A stretch of 64,000 bases of DNA. It comes from Monodelphis domestica (Eukaryota > Chordata > Mammalia > Didelphimorphia > Didelphidae). Below the pieces are notes generated by a model. That model saw only the letters and a program-made list of their open reading frames with translations, was not told the DNA's origin and ran no database searches. Below, in pieces: positions 11,531 to 23,025 of this stretch (the stretch's first letter is position 1; each line of letters begins with the position of its first letter). Position numbers and translations under genes: made by a program. The stretch covers positions 15,339,255-15,403,254 of the forward strand of contig NC_077232.1 in NCBI RefSeq assembly GCF_027887165.1, written 5' to 3'.

Positions 11531-12800
11531 TTATGTTTGGAAGGGTATGTTTTTGACATAGCATTTAATAGGTGGGAGATGTGTATAATATCAGCAAGGA
11601 GACCTAACTTCTTTTTAAAGTCAATAGGTTAGAAGGAACCTTGATACTTTGTGCATTTCATGCACATAACCATTTTTATTTTCCAAAATGCCAAAAAGGA
11701 AACCCTGATATCTAGTTCAGGATCTTAAAATGGGATCCATCCAAAAAGTATTCAAACAGTTTTGAGCCTCCCTAATAAATGGTCAAAGAATCATGGAGGA
11801 CCAGGATGAATGCAATTTCTCACCATTAAGATATGACTTTCAAATGGAATCACAAGATCATACTCATTATTCCTAGGGATATTAGCTGTCATTTGGTCCA
11901 TTACCTAACTTTGAGGCCACATACAGAAATATATAAATTCTTTAGTGTGGAATAAGTTAGTATTTAACAAACAGCCTCTCACTTCATATATCCAGATTCT
12001 AAATTTAATTCTTTGTCTTCTTGGTTTGTAGCAAGGTAGGGTCACAATTAGTTTCTATGAATCTTGACATATTTCTCTTGGGTATAACTGGAATGAGGGA
12101 TAATATCACGAACAACAAAGATCAGTGTTTTATTAATTGTAGTAACAATATTTTAAAGTTATTTTCATCATTTTAAATAAAAACTGATTTGAAATTACCA
12201 TTGGTCTGTTGTCTGTTGTATATGAAAGTCTTACAGAAGGTACCTAACCCTCTCTAAAGGGCTTTCATCTCTAAGAACACCAGAAAATTCTCTTTCAAAT
12301 GAATGTATAACTTCCTTTTTCATATCTTTTTTCATTAATCCTGAATTTATTAATTTAATAAATCAATATTTAATATATTTTTCCTTTAAATAACATAATC
12401 CATCACATACATTTGCAGTTTGTACCATCAAATAGTTTCCTCCTATCTTGTCTAAATTATTTTGATTTTTTTTAATTATTGTGCTGAGCTTTTCAGAATG
12501 TATAATTCTGGAACACAGGGGATATACACTTTAAGGCCAAGGAAAAAAATTCTGAGGCATTAAAATGGTAAAATTTTATTTCCACTTAAACATATACCTA
12601 ATCATTTTATATTCAAAAACATGAAATTACTTTAGCATTATATATATATATATGTATTCTTCCATAAAATAGTAGTAACAAAAATAATTTCATTATGCTG
12701 ATAATTCATATATTAGATAACAAAGTCTATATTTCTTTTTTTTATCTATCCCAAGGCTTTGCACGGTGATATTTCAAATATGTTCATTGATTAATTGATA
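11531..12800. other. Spacer, no gene seen
   Basis: AT-rich, matches 40.08-41.33 kb in block B. Includes a short TA run near 12640. No coding or RNA feature recognised. Confidence 0.6.
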
Positions 12801-13015
12801 ATAAGTTAGTAGTTAGATTTCCGGGGGGGAAGTCAGGAGACAAATATGACCTCATACACTTCTTGCATCAAATCACTTTGCCTCTTTGTCTTAGTTCCTC
12901 ATCTGTAAAATGAACTAAGGAAAGAAATGACAAATGAATCCAGTATTTTTTTGCCAAAAGAACCCCAAAAGGTGTCATGATGCTTCAGAAAAGATGGAAA
13001 TGATTGAACTTCCAC
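12801..13015 (+). mobile_element. MAR1-like marsupial SINE, degenerate
   Basis: Recognised from CTCATCTGTAAAATGAACTAAGGAAAGAAATGACAAATGAATCCAGTAT-TTTTTGCCAAAAGAACCCC spread over 12898-12968, a signature of a common marsupial SINE. The same insertion is present in blocks D (21090-21335) and B (41340-41555). Confidence 0.7.
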
Positions 13016-13537
13016 AAAATGTTAACAGAAGAAGAAGTTATCAAAAGGCCAAAACTCCTCTGGGAAGCAAACTCTACAACTTGATTGCACTCTTAGTTAC
13101 CTGCAGTCCTGAGAAGTTGTGTGACTTTCTCATTGCCTTAAATATAGGTTGTCAAAAAACTTGGACTTAAACCCAAGAGTTTCTTCCTTCAAGCCATCTT
13201 TCTAATCACTTTTATGCTACTTCTCAAATAAAAAACATTGATAGTAGCATTGTTCCTAAAAATATTAAAGCAGCAATAGTTATTATAATGATAAAGTATA
13301 TGTTCTTAATAATTGATCTTTTCAAAATGCTTTCTTCAATGGAATTCATTTCATCTGATATTCATCATAACCCTGTGAGATTTTATCCCATTTTGTTAAA
13401 AGAGAACATAGAGATAAAAAGGCATGAAGTGTGAGCATTAGAACTATCACTGAGATGTCCTTATTCTTTCTAAAATCATTTGTGCAATAATATCATTTGG
13501 AACTGTAAGTTTCAAACTTGTAGTGCAAATACTTTGA

Positions 13538-13765
13538 GAAGTTTAACTGAAGGCAGCTGGGTAGCTCAGTGAATTTAGAGCCAGTCCTAGAGATAGGAGG
13601 TCCTAGGTTCAAATCCAGCCTCAGCCACTTCCTAGCTGTGTGACCCTGGGCAAGTCACTTGACCCCCATTGCCTAGCCCTTACCACTCTTCTGCCTTGTA
13701 GCCAATACACAGTATTGACTCCAAGATGGAAGGTGAGGGTTAAAAAAAAAGAAAAGAAATTTAAC
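13538..13765 (+). mobile_element. SINE1_MD-like SINE with target duplication
   Basis: A well preserved tRNA-derived SINE. It has a GGCAGCTGGGTAGCTCAG head, a GGTTCAAATCC B-box-like segment near 13607, the GTGTGACCCTGGGCAAGTCA stretch and an A-rich tail (13741-13759). An approximate 11-bp target duplication, AGAAGTTTAAC at 13537-13547 and AGAAATTTAAC at 13755-13765, brackets it. The equivalent sites in block B (about 42101) and block D (about 21848) are empty, so it inserted after the duplication. RNA polymerase III would read it on the plus strand. Confidence 0.9.
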
Positions 13766-13869
13766 CACCTCCCTTCACCCAATTTCACTTGGGAACAATA
13801 TTGTACATTTACAGTTACCTGATACAAAGATGATATCTGTCCAAAGGTGTTAGAATAGTAATAATAATA

Positions 13870-14070
13870 GAAACAATAACAGCAAAAATAATGAAAACAA
13901 CAATTAAAACTGATACTTATCATAATCAAATCCTCCAAGAAAACCAGTTAGACACTACAGATTTTATGCACATTTTTTGGGAAGAACCTGAGGCTGAAAG
14001 AGATTAAATTATTTCAATTATTTCCCTGTATCTATGCATCTAGTGTTAATGAAGAATCAGATTGAGTTTT
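13870..14070 (+). mobile_element. MIR-like CORE-SINE, degenerate
   Basis: A degenerate copy with the GAACCTGAGGCTGAAAGAGATTAAA core segment near 13985-14008. It is shared with 22000-22200 and 42250-42440, where the core is clearer. Ancestral to the duplications. Confidence 0.55.
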
Positions 14071-14286
14071 CATTGTTATACTGTAACATAGCAAATCTCC
14101 AAAGTGTACCAACTCTGGTAGAGATAAAAATCAGGAGAATAAACTCACACCAATCAATTAAGGAAAATGAACAGTCATAAAATGGGAAGAAATATATATG
14201 AATAATCTCCCCATTTTCACAAACATATGTATGTATACATATATAATATAAATTCACCCTTATGTATATGTGTATGTGTGTATAAA

Positions 14287-14311
14287 TTATATATATATAT
14301 ATATATATATA
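14287..14311. repeat. AT dinucleotide repeat
   Basis: About 12 copies of AT. A TGTATGTG-type stretch precedes it. Confidence 0.9.
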
Positions 14312-14439
14312 GGAATGGATATAGATTTTTCCCTTAACTATTTGTAGGGACTAGCCAAGATTCAAAGAGTGATTTTCTCCAATGAATCAATTTTGTTCTC
14401 ATTTGGAGTTTCATATTCATATAAGGGGAGCTAAAACTG

Positions 14440-14640
14440 GATCCTGTGAAGTTATTGGATTTGATGAAATGGTGATGATTTTTAGATGAGGAGAAATATA
14501 TTGCCAAATGACCTCCTGGGGAACCGCTTCCTGAGGTCCCCAGAGAAGCCAGAGTGGTTATCTTTCCTTATTAGTCAGAGATGCTCTGACCTTTCCCTTG
14601 AGTATAATTAGATAAGGCACATATTAATCATAAATAACAT
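14440..14640 (-). promoter_or_regulatory. Promoter-like segment, block A copy (TATA box lost)
   Basis: Counterpart of the TATA-bearing segments at 42795-43003, 55560-55766 and 22480-22675, about 6.1 kb upstream of the OR pseudogene. Here the TATAAAAG box is replaced by TTATGATT, while flanking sequence (CCCATGTTATTTAT) is kept. The plus strand GTCCCCAGAGAA at about 14538-14549 resembles the O/E (EBF) site of olfactory genes. The promoter role is inferred. Confidence 0.3.
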
Positions 14641-14812
14641 GGGGAAATGACATGTCAGGTATAATTCATCAATAGTATATGCAGGTCTTACATGTGATTT
14701 TTGACCTTGTAAAAATTTTTTTATATTTGTTTTTTCTTAAATGCATTTTAATCTAATGATTTTGATCTTTGTTAGGTTGAAAGAATAAGTTATAAATCCA
14801 CACATTAATTGT

Positions 14813-15299
14813 AAAGGGTAAAATTATGGTTTGACTGAATAGATAAGCATGTGTTCACTGATATTAATTACTCAAGACCCAATGACTTTGATGGTAGTTT
14901 ATTTACAAATAGAAAGAGTGAATGTAAGGGAAAGTGAGAGAGAGAGAGACATACAGACAAACAGACAGACAGACAGACAGAGATAGAAACAGAAAGACAG
15001 ACAGAATTATTCCTGCCTGATCCAAACCTGGCAGGGCCTCAGAGTCCTCAGAAAAGGAGGGGGGGCAGAGGAAACTTAAACAAGGATTCTAACCACTAGG
15101 AATTCCCCAAGATGAGGGGCCTCTCTGGAGGCTATTCCTTCAAGGTAAAACTAGGAAAGAGAGTCAGTCTTTTCACTCACCCACATGGCAGTTCAAAGAA
15201 AAGCAGTCTGAACTCTCAAGCCTGAGGTTCAAAGAGGAAAAGCTTGGTCACAGGAAGTTGCCAACATTTTTAAAGACAATTCTTTGCATCATGTTACAG
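14813..15299 (-). mobile_element. LTR fragment of ERV, minus strand
   Basis: On the minus strand the stretch ends in CCCTTTACA at 14813, the same terminus as the LTRs at 28124 and 45581-46299. It shares with them the CACTCACCCACATGGCAG-type and GGAAGTTGCCAAC-type segments. It is shorter than those LTRs and looks truncated. A GACA/GAGA tract lies inside it (14935-15005). Confidence 0.6.
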
Positions 15300-15321
15300 A
15301 TAAAAGAGTGGTTGGTTAAAC

Positions 15322-16190
15322 TGTGACCACAGAAATATGGTTTCAAATTAAAAATATAGTGGTCACCATGGGAAAATTCCCAAATATTAACTATACCCAA
15401 GTCAGGGTTTTATGGAGATTTTAATTAATACAAATAAAGAATTAAGGAAAGGGAGAGAGAGAGAGAGAAATATAGTATGAAGGGCCTTGGCCAAAATGGC
15501 CTAGGCCTGAGCCTTAAGAAAGACTAGTCAGTCTCTTATCATTCACCACAAGGTTTGTCCCAAGCAAGATTCTAGTGTTCAGAGACAACCTCCCTGAACT
15601 AAGTTCAGAGCTCAAGAGAGCCCCAGCCTCCAATTCAGTTTTGGCAAGCTGACTCTTTTCCAGTTCATCTCAGGCAGCTGAACTCCTTCTCAGAGGCCTT
15701 CCTGACCTCCTTTTAAAGAGAATTTTCTCCTATGTCACCTCCCCTAAGTTCTCACATTTACCAAATCACAGTAGATGTTTTCACAGGACTGACCCTTCTT
15801 AATTCACACCTGAGTAGACTAAAACTTCTAAGTAATTCATACCTGAGTAGACTAAAACTTTTGAGTAATTTACACCTGAGTAGACTAATCTTGTTATCAC
15901 TTTCTCTGGGTAGACTAAAACCTCACACCTCTTGCTAAGCTAGATTGAACTTTTAGTGATTAATTTGACCTTCATAGGTACTTAGCACCTTTTGCATTAG
16001 ATTTAAAAATAGACTTACCTTAAGGGCTTTTGCCTTACTATAAGTATGGGTTAAGTACTTTTTCATTGTTCAGTAAGGAGTTTACAAGTTTATCTTCCCC
16101 TAAAGTATGCTTAAGTATGGGTGGAGTAGAGTTCTCACATTCCTGATCAAGTACCTTCATTGTTTAAATGTGAGAACTCTAACATTACTC
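15322..16190 (-). mobile_element. ERV LTR, minus strand
   Basis: Parallels the LTR at 43888-44717. Shared landmarks are GTGGTCACCATGGGAAAATTCCCAAATAT near 15360, TTTTATGGAGATTTTAATTA, GGCCTAGGCCT, CACTCACCACAAG and TACTTAGCACC. A 25-30-bp unit ending TGAGTAGACTAAAAC is repeated about four times at 15800-15930. No coding sequence. Left and right ends approximate. Confidence 0.65.
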
Positions 16191-16299
16191 CAATGTCTAC
16201 CTTGTCTCAAAGCTGATACAAGAGTTCTAGCATTTTCATCAAAGAAAATATGGTCATATGTACATAATATGTATAGGGATAGTCATATAGTCTTTTTAG

Positions 16300-17919
16300 C
16301 AGAGACAACAATAAAAAAGAGAAAGTGATAAACAGAATAAAAAAGGATGGAAGGAAATATATAATCATAATGACTATAAATATGAATGAGATGAGCTCAC
16401 CTATAAAATCAAACTAATAGAAAAATGGATTAGAGTCCAGAATTGAATATTCTGTCTACAAGAAAGATCCTTGAAATGCTTTACAAAACAATCCTAATAG
16501 GGGATCTCAATTTGCTCTTTAAGAACTAACTACATCTAAACATAAAATAAATAAAATAAGTTAAGAAGATGAGTAGAATTTTAGAGAAGTGGCATAATAC
16601 AGACTTCTGGAGAAAATTCAATTTGAATAGGAAGGTGACTATATTTTTCTCAGCTGTACATAGACTTTCACAAAAAATGCAGAAAAGCAATATTCATTTT
16701 GGAAAATATTGCAATAAAATTACATATAATAAAGGCTTCTTGAGGTATAGGATAAAAAGTAATTATAAGCTAAATGATCTAATCCTTGAAAAATGAGTGG
16801 ATAAAAGAACAAATCTGTGAAACAATATTTCATATAGCATAAGAATGAAAATGAAACAACATAGAAAAACATGAGAGAAGAAAAAATTAGCACTTAGGAG
16901 AAAATGTATAGCCCTAAATGATTACATAAGTTAAAATGTGAAAGAATAAATGAATGAATGAGATATTCAAGTTTAAAAATTAGAAAAAGAAATAATTTTA
17001 AATCTTCAATTAAAATCTAGAATACAAATCTTGAAAACCCAAAGAGAAATTAATAAAACTGAAATTTTAAATATAATGAATTAATGAACAAAACTAAGAT
17101 CTAGTATTGTGAAAAACCTAACAAAATAGATAAATCATTCATTATTTTTATTTAAGGAAAAAGAGTAAAACTGAATTACCAGCATCAAAAATTTAAATGG
17201 TGAATATACCGCCATAAAGATGGCATTAAAAGAATCATTAGGAGATAGTTTAGCAATTATGTGGCAATAAAACTGAAAAAAGAAAAGAAATGTTTAAATG
17301 TTCACAATAATATAAATTATATAAATTTCTGAGACCAAAAGAATAAAAAATAGAACAGTTAAATATTTATCTTCAAAAATGAAATTAAAATAAGCCAGTA
17401 ATAATAAGGTTCCTGCATAGAAAGATGGGAGAGAAGGAGAAAACATGAATTGTTAAATATCAGAATATGAACATTAAGAATTATATCTGTAGCAGCACAG
17501 GGAAATGCACAGATTTACCATGTACTAAGACATAAAAAGATTGCAAACAAATGCAAAAAGCAGATATAATAAATACAACCTTTTTCATTCATAATGCATT
17601 AAAAATCACAATTTATAAGGGTACATGGAAAAGCAAAACAAAAATTAATTAGAAATTAAATAATATGATTCTCCAAAATTGCTTGATTAAAGAAAAAGTT
17701 ATAGAAATAATTAATGATTTCATTGAAGAGAATGACAATGAGTAGAAATCATATCAAAATCTATGGAATGCAGCCAAAGCAATACACAGGGGAAAATTTA
17801 TATCCCTGAGGGTATATATTAACAAATTAGAGAAGAAATAGGCCAATGAATTGGGCATGCAAATCAAAAAACTAGAAAGAGAACAAATTAAAAATCCCAA
17901 GATGAAAAATGAATTGAAA
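16300..17919 (+). mobile_element. L1 ORF2 fragments, degenerate
   Basis: A-rich plus-strand sequence with two recognisable ORF2 parts. The endonuclease region lies near 16380-16500 (compare 23640-23760 and 45250-45370). The reverse transcriptase region near 17740-17800 contains ATCAAAATCTATGGAATGCAGC, encoding the Gln-Asn-Leu-Trp-like block. Frames are heavily broken and parts are missing. The endonuclease part is also present in blocks D and B. Confidence 0.65.
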
Positions 17920-19844
17920 ATCCTTTTAATTTAATTTCTAAATCCCCATAAAATACTCATCAGAATGGAATTTTATGGTGATTTATTTAAAATACAAAAA
18001 AGAAATTGAGAATGAGAGAGGGAAAAGGGAATTGAATAGCTCCAGCCCAGGCTAAGCCAGGCAGGAGTTTATAGACCTTGGCCAAGGGACCTCTCCAGAA
18101 AGCCAAGGGAAAGTGAAGTCACTCTTATCACTCACCACATGACCATTGGAAAGGAAAACAGTCTTAGGTTTCACACTGAGCTCCTCCAGGCTTGAGGTCC
18201 AGGGCCAAGCCCACAAAAGTTCTCTCTCATGGGAAGTAATGTGAAATATAAATGTAATCCTTTACATCACTTCCTGTTCCTCACATGTACCAATGGTTGC
18301 TTAAGCTTGACTTAGGACAGCCCAGGGGTTCAGTCAGTTATTTTCTGATTTGTCATTTGCTAGCACATGCCAGTCATAGGCCTTCCTCCCCCACACTTAA
18401 TCCCTAAGTGGGGGTATATACATTTCTGGTTGCTAGAATTCTAAAGACTAAGCAGGGTGGAGTAAAACTAAAATTCTCAATTCCCTCTGTTGATGATTGA
18501 GGACAAGTCTCCTCAATTGATCACTAAACATAATCATCTTAGAATTCTAAAATCTTCTCACTACAGGTACATCCAAAATTTTATCTTCTAAGAGGAAACT
18601 ACAATAGTTAGAGAAAGAGGGAAATAGAACAGAGACAGAAAAAAATAATATTTTCCTGGGCTCATTGACAAAAACCAATTGGGGGTAGTCCCCTTTTGGC
18701 ATAAGAGTGTATATTCAAAATAAATGTTCAATAAACCACACTGAAAGTTCATTCTGGATCTTCCTGATCTAGTGTAGTTTTTTCAGGCATCTTTCTGCAA
18801 ACAGTTAATTTTATGGAGTTAAGGAGTTAGCAAGCTTCTTTCCTTGAAGATCTTTCCAAAACAAAAAAAAAAATTAAATCTTGTATTTTTATAAAAATAT
18901 AATTCCCCCCTAAAGTGAGTATTGAGAAACACCCAGTTCAGCTCAGGATGCATGGTTGAATTATGGGGGTTAATGAGTCAATTATCAAAAGAAGGGGAAA
19001 AAATAAAGAAAAAAATGGAAGTTAAACTTTGGAGAGAAAGAAAAAAATTAAAATCTGAATCAAAATATCAAAATCTATGCAAATAAAATTTTGAGCAAAC
19101 AAGAATAAAATCATAATAGGTCCTTGTATTAGGGTCTAATTAAAGTAATTTCTATCGCACAAGTCTGTAGGACAGAATACAGTAATATTTCACTTACTCA
19201 TTTGCAGCCAAGAATATAGGAATTTGCCATTTTATAAGAGAGAAAAAGGACTAAATTTTTGTGTTTGTGTTAGGGAAGTGTCATTCCCTGGTCTGATTTT
19301 TTGTCATTCTCAGGAATTGGGGGAGCCAGGATGATAGCCAAACTTCAGTACATGTCTTGGAATATTTCACAAAAAGTGTGGATACAAGGAAGTCCTATGT
19401 CTTTATATATGTCGTGTCACAAATTCGAGTCTTACACTAGTTTCAATTTTGTATTGGCTTAGAAATTCATCAATCCTACATTCTGCCACAATTTAAGTCT
19501 TCCACTATTTTAATCATTACAGGATGCAATGAAGTCCTATACCTTAACATATGTCAAGCATCACAACCTAGAGTCTCACACTAGGTTCAAGTCCTTTTGT
19601 ATTGGCTTAGAACTACATCAATACTACCTGGATTGGTTTCTTCCTTTTGACCCGTGTGGTCTTTTTGGCACTATTCAGGTTAAATCTGTGTTTCTATGGC
19701 ACTGTATAGATGAAGTCTGAGCTCCTTTTTGATCCCATTTCCTAGAATCAGAAACAAACATGAATCACAGTCCCATAACATTTATCAATAAATAGCAGGC
19801 TCCCACAGTCTAAAGCTTTGGGGTATGCATTAACATTATAGCAA

Positions 19845-19897
<53 letters not shown>

Positions 19898-20860
19898 TTG
19901 TATTCCTGCAGAATAAAAAATAATATTGATTGTATTTACCTTAAGTACAAGAAAGGAGAAAAGGGGAAAAAAATCAAATATTCTAATCAAAATAAAAGGA
20001 AATCAATAATAAAATAGAATTCAAAAATTCAATGTGTTACCAAAAAAAAACAGTATCCTCTTGTCTATGGATTATTATCTCCAATGCATGTGATAGGATA
20101 TAGTTAATCAGTTTCAATATTGGTGACATGTGCTTAAAATACAAAAAAATGAGAGAAAAAAATCAAATATTATAAGGCAAAAGTAAAGTGCAACAAAATA
20201 GTACAGTTCCATCAATAGGGAAGAAAAACAAAAATGTTAAAAATGTAGATATTGCATAATCATTGGGGTACTGTATTCAAAAATCCATTTCTTCTTCTAT
20301 CTTCCTTCTTTGCTACTATGTAGAGGAGAGACAAAACTGAAAAGGATTAATATCTACAAAAGTAATAGAATTTAAGGGGCAGCATCTTCTGCCACACATG
20401 GAGGGGCTGTAGCACCCTTACTATTTCTTGAATAAAGGAACAGGAGAAACTGTTATTTCAAGAGAAGCCAGAATTTTAGGAGAAGAGTCTTGGGAAGTAA
20501 GTTCAGCCAAGAGTTGCAGAGCACAAGAGAAGCAGTCCTACAGCTGAGCTATAGGAGAGGAATCTTCCATCTCCATTTCAGGGAAGGAGTTTCAGAAACT
20601 GGCTGGTAAAAGTCAGACATGTTTTGGGTGAATTCAGTATTTGCCATTTGACCTTGTAAAAAAGTATTTAAAATTATCCTTTTTTTTGTATTTCTGCCTG
20701 CATTTTAGCTCCAAATTTTCACTGGGCAGCATTTCTTGTAACAATATTCAGGAATACAAAAATAAAATGGCCTATGAACACAAGGAATGGAAGGCATTCT
20801 GAAATCTTTAATGTACCTATTTTTTTTCAAACAACATGAAAATTTCATAGAATGCAATAT
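17920..20860 (-). mobile_element. ERV, 3' LTR plus interior, minus strand
   Basis: On the minus strand, an interior of about 2.4 kb (20860 down to 18480) is followed by a purine tract and an LTR that begins TGAGAATTTTAG at 18479 and runs to about 17920. The interior and LTR parallel 61846-63700, and 20465-20860 parallels 27298-27800. No gag, pol or env frame is visible, so it is a broken or non-autonomous element. The 5' LTR is missing. LTR divergence from relatives suggests an old insertion. It sits at the junction between block A and the truncated block D. Confidence 0.65.
19846..19895. repeat. AT dinucleotide repeat (25 copies)
   Basis: A 50-base TA run inside the ERV interior. The related ERV copy has a TA run at the same place (63634-63667), so the repeat was in the ancestral element. 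Confidence 0.95.
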
Positions 20861-21089
20861 TCATTTTTATATAATAATTTTGCACTTAAAACACATGTAA
20901 TAATTCTAATATTTATATATTTTCTATAAAGTAATGATAATAATTATTCTATGAAGCTGATAATTGAGATCATACATAACAAAGACTCTTTTCTTATCTT
21001 TATCAAGGCTTAGCACATTACTCAGCACATGATAGGCATTTCACAAAAGCATGGTGATTAATCCCGATAACCATTAATAAATTAATTGA

Positions 21090-21335
21090 TAGATCTCAAG
21101 GCCTGAATTCAGGAAGACTAATCTTCCTGAGTTCAAATATGGATTCACACAATTCATAGCTGTATGGCTCCAAATGAGTCATTTTAACCTATTTCTATTT
21201 CTCTTAGTTCCACACGTCTAAAATGAGCTGGAGAAGGAAATGACAATAGATTCAGGTATCTTTGCCAAGAAAACCTCAAATGGGACACAATGCTTTAGTT
21301 AAGACAGAAATGAGTGAACAACAGCACAAGGATGT
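21090..21335 (+). mobile_element. MAR1-like marsupial SINE
   Basis: Clear signature: GAGCTGGAGAAGGAAATGAC near 21226, TCTTTGCCAAGAAAACCTCAAATGGG near 21260 and ACAGAAATGAGTGAACAAC. Same locus as 12801-13015 and 41340-41555. Confidence 0.8.
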
Positions 21336-21999
21336 TATCAGAGAAAGAAGGCATCAGGAAAAAAAAATATTTTTTTGAAGGAAACTCTGCAGCTTTATTG
21401 CAATTGATATTTAGTCTTCATTACCTGCAACACTGCACAATTAAATGACTTGCCAATAGACATAATTATGGTATATGTAAGAAACTTGGATTTAAGCCCA
21501 TCTTTCTTACTTTAAGTCATCTTTCTAATCACTGTTAAGCTTACTTTAAAAAAAACAATGATGGCAGCATTAATTTTAATAATAATAAAGCAGGAATATT
21601 TTTATATTCACAAAGTAAAATAGGCACAAAAGACATCCATAACACTTTGAACTTTTCAAAACACTTTCTCCAATGGAATTCATATTGTACCTATCATCAC
21701 ATTGTGAGTTTTTATTCTATTTTGTTAAAATAGACCATGGAGGTACAAGAGATGTGAGCATTAAAACCCAGGTCTCCTGATTCCTTCTAAAATTATTATT
21801 GCAATATTTTCAAATGTAAGTTTCAGACTGGTAGTGCAAGTTCTTTCAGAAATTCAATCTCGTCATCTTGCCCCATTTCACTTGAGTACAACACTATAAA
21901 CTGATATTTGTCTAGGCCAAATTTGATATCTGTCTACCTGGGATATAATAATAATAATAGTAGTAGTAGCAATAACAAAAATACTAGTAAAAATAATTA

Positions 22000-22200
22000 A
22001 AGCTTATATTTAACATAATCAAGGCTCCATGTAATCTTCTGAAATACTACAGGTAATATCCTCAGTTCATGGAGATGAACTTAAGACTCAGAAATATTAA
22101 ATGATTTCCCCTTATTCATGTAGCTACTCATTGTTAATGAAGTATTGGATTGAGATTTTCCTTAATTTACATCTGCCACTTTAGATATTACACCATACCC
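22000..22200 (+). mobile_element. MIR-like CORE-SINE
   Basis: Degenerate CORE-SINE containing GAGATGAACTTAAGACTCAGAAATATTAAATGATTTCC and a tail with ATATTACACCATACC. Orthologous to 42250-42440. Confidence 0.55.
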
Positions 22201-22479
22201 AAGAGAATCCTTGAATGGTAACATGGCAATCTCTGGTAAAGTTCAGGATCAGAAATGTGAACTCACACCAGTCACCAAACAAAATGACTAGTCAATAAAT
22301 GGGAAATAAATACATTGGAATAATCTCTTTCTGACATATAAATATAGATATGAATATAGATTTCCCCCTTTACCTATTCATAGGGAATAGATTAGATCCA
22401 AAGACTATATCTTCCCTGAAAAAAATAATTTAGTTCTCATTTGGAGTTTCATAGAAAAGGAGTTGAAACTGAATCATGT

Positions 22480-22675
22480 GAAGCTACTACATTTGCTGAA
22501 ATATTGACAAATCTTAAATGAAAATAAATACATTGCCAATTGATCTTTGGAGAACTGCTTCCTGAAGTCCCTTGAGAAGCCAGAGTTGTTGTCCTTTCTT
22601 AGTAGTTAGAGATGTTTTGGCCTTCCCTCCCAGCATAATTAGATAAGGTACACTTTCTTTTATAAATAATATGGG
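22480..22675 (-). promoter_or_regulatory. Promoter-like segment, block D copy (TATA kept)
   Basis: Minus strand TATAAAAG at 22664-22657 within CCCATATTATTTATAAAAG. Plus-strand GTCCCTTGAGAA near 22567-22579 is an O/E-like site (about 9 of 12 against YTCCCYRGGGAR). A TAATTA-type homeodomain core lies beside it. No OR follows in this block, so if it is a promoter it is orphaned. Confidence 0.3.
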
Positions 22676-22892
22676 GAAATGGCATGTCACATATAATTCA
22701 TTAATAGCCCATGAAACACTTCTATGAGATTTTCAAACTTCTTCAAAATATAAGACTATTATGCTTGCTTTCTTTTAAATATTTATTGACTAGAGATTTT
22801 GATCTATATGGGTTTGAAATTATAAATGTGTATGTGTATGCTATGTGTATGTGTATGCTATGAATGCACATGTGTTTCTATATGTTTATGTG

Positions 22893-23025
22893 TACAGATT
22901 GGTTGTTGTCCTTCATACTCAGAGAGGACTAAAATGACATCACTATGTTAGTGTCAATATATAACTTGTCCAGCTGTGGTTGATCAGATCCATATAAGCT
23001 AGGAAACCTCAACCATAGGTAAGGA
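22893..23025 (+). mobile_element. Marsupial interspersed repeat (unclassified, SINE-size)
   Basis: GGTTGTTGTCCTTCATACTCAGAGAGGACTAAAATGACATCACTATG and following bases make up a repeat type I recognise as common in opossum DNA, though I cannot name the family. A second copy is at 43213-43345, at the same place in block B. Confidence 0.5.

Larger units (their letters stand above)
5140..17919. repeat. Segmental duplication block A (OR pseudogene block)
   Basis: From about 5140 this block runs parallel to 34605-46560 (block B). It has the same 3' flank, an OR locus on the minus strand, about 4 kb of spacer, the same MAR1-like and MIR-like SINEs, the same promoter-like segment near 14.63 kb and then an L1 fragment. 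Differences are later insertions: a SINE at 13548-13754 and minus-strand LTRs at 14813-16190. Divergence between the blocks is large by eye, so the duplication is old. Confidence 0.75.

Noticed and set aside
13600-13640. tRNA gene suggested by a GGTTCAAATCC box
   Set aside because: It is the B-box-like part of a tRNA-derived SINE with A-rich tail and target duplications; no cloverleaf continues.
14935-15005. GACA/GAGA repeats as a possible CRISPR-like or satellite array
   Set aside because: Simple sequence repeat without spacers, inside an LTR of a vertebrate genome.
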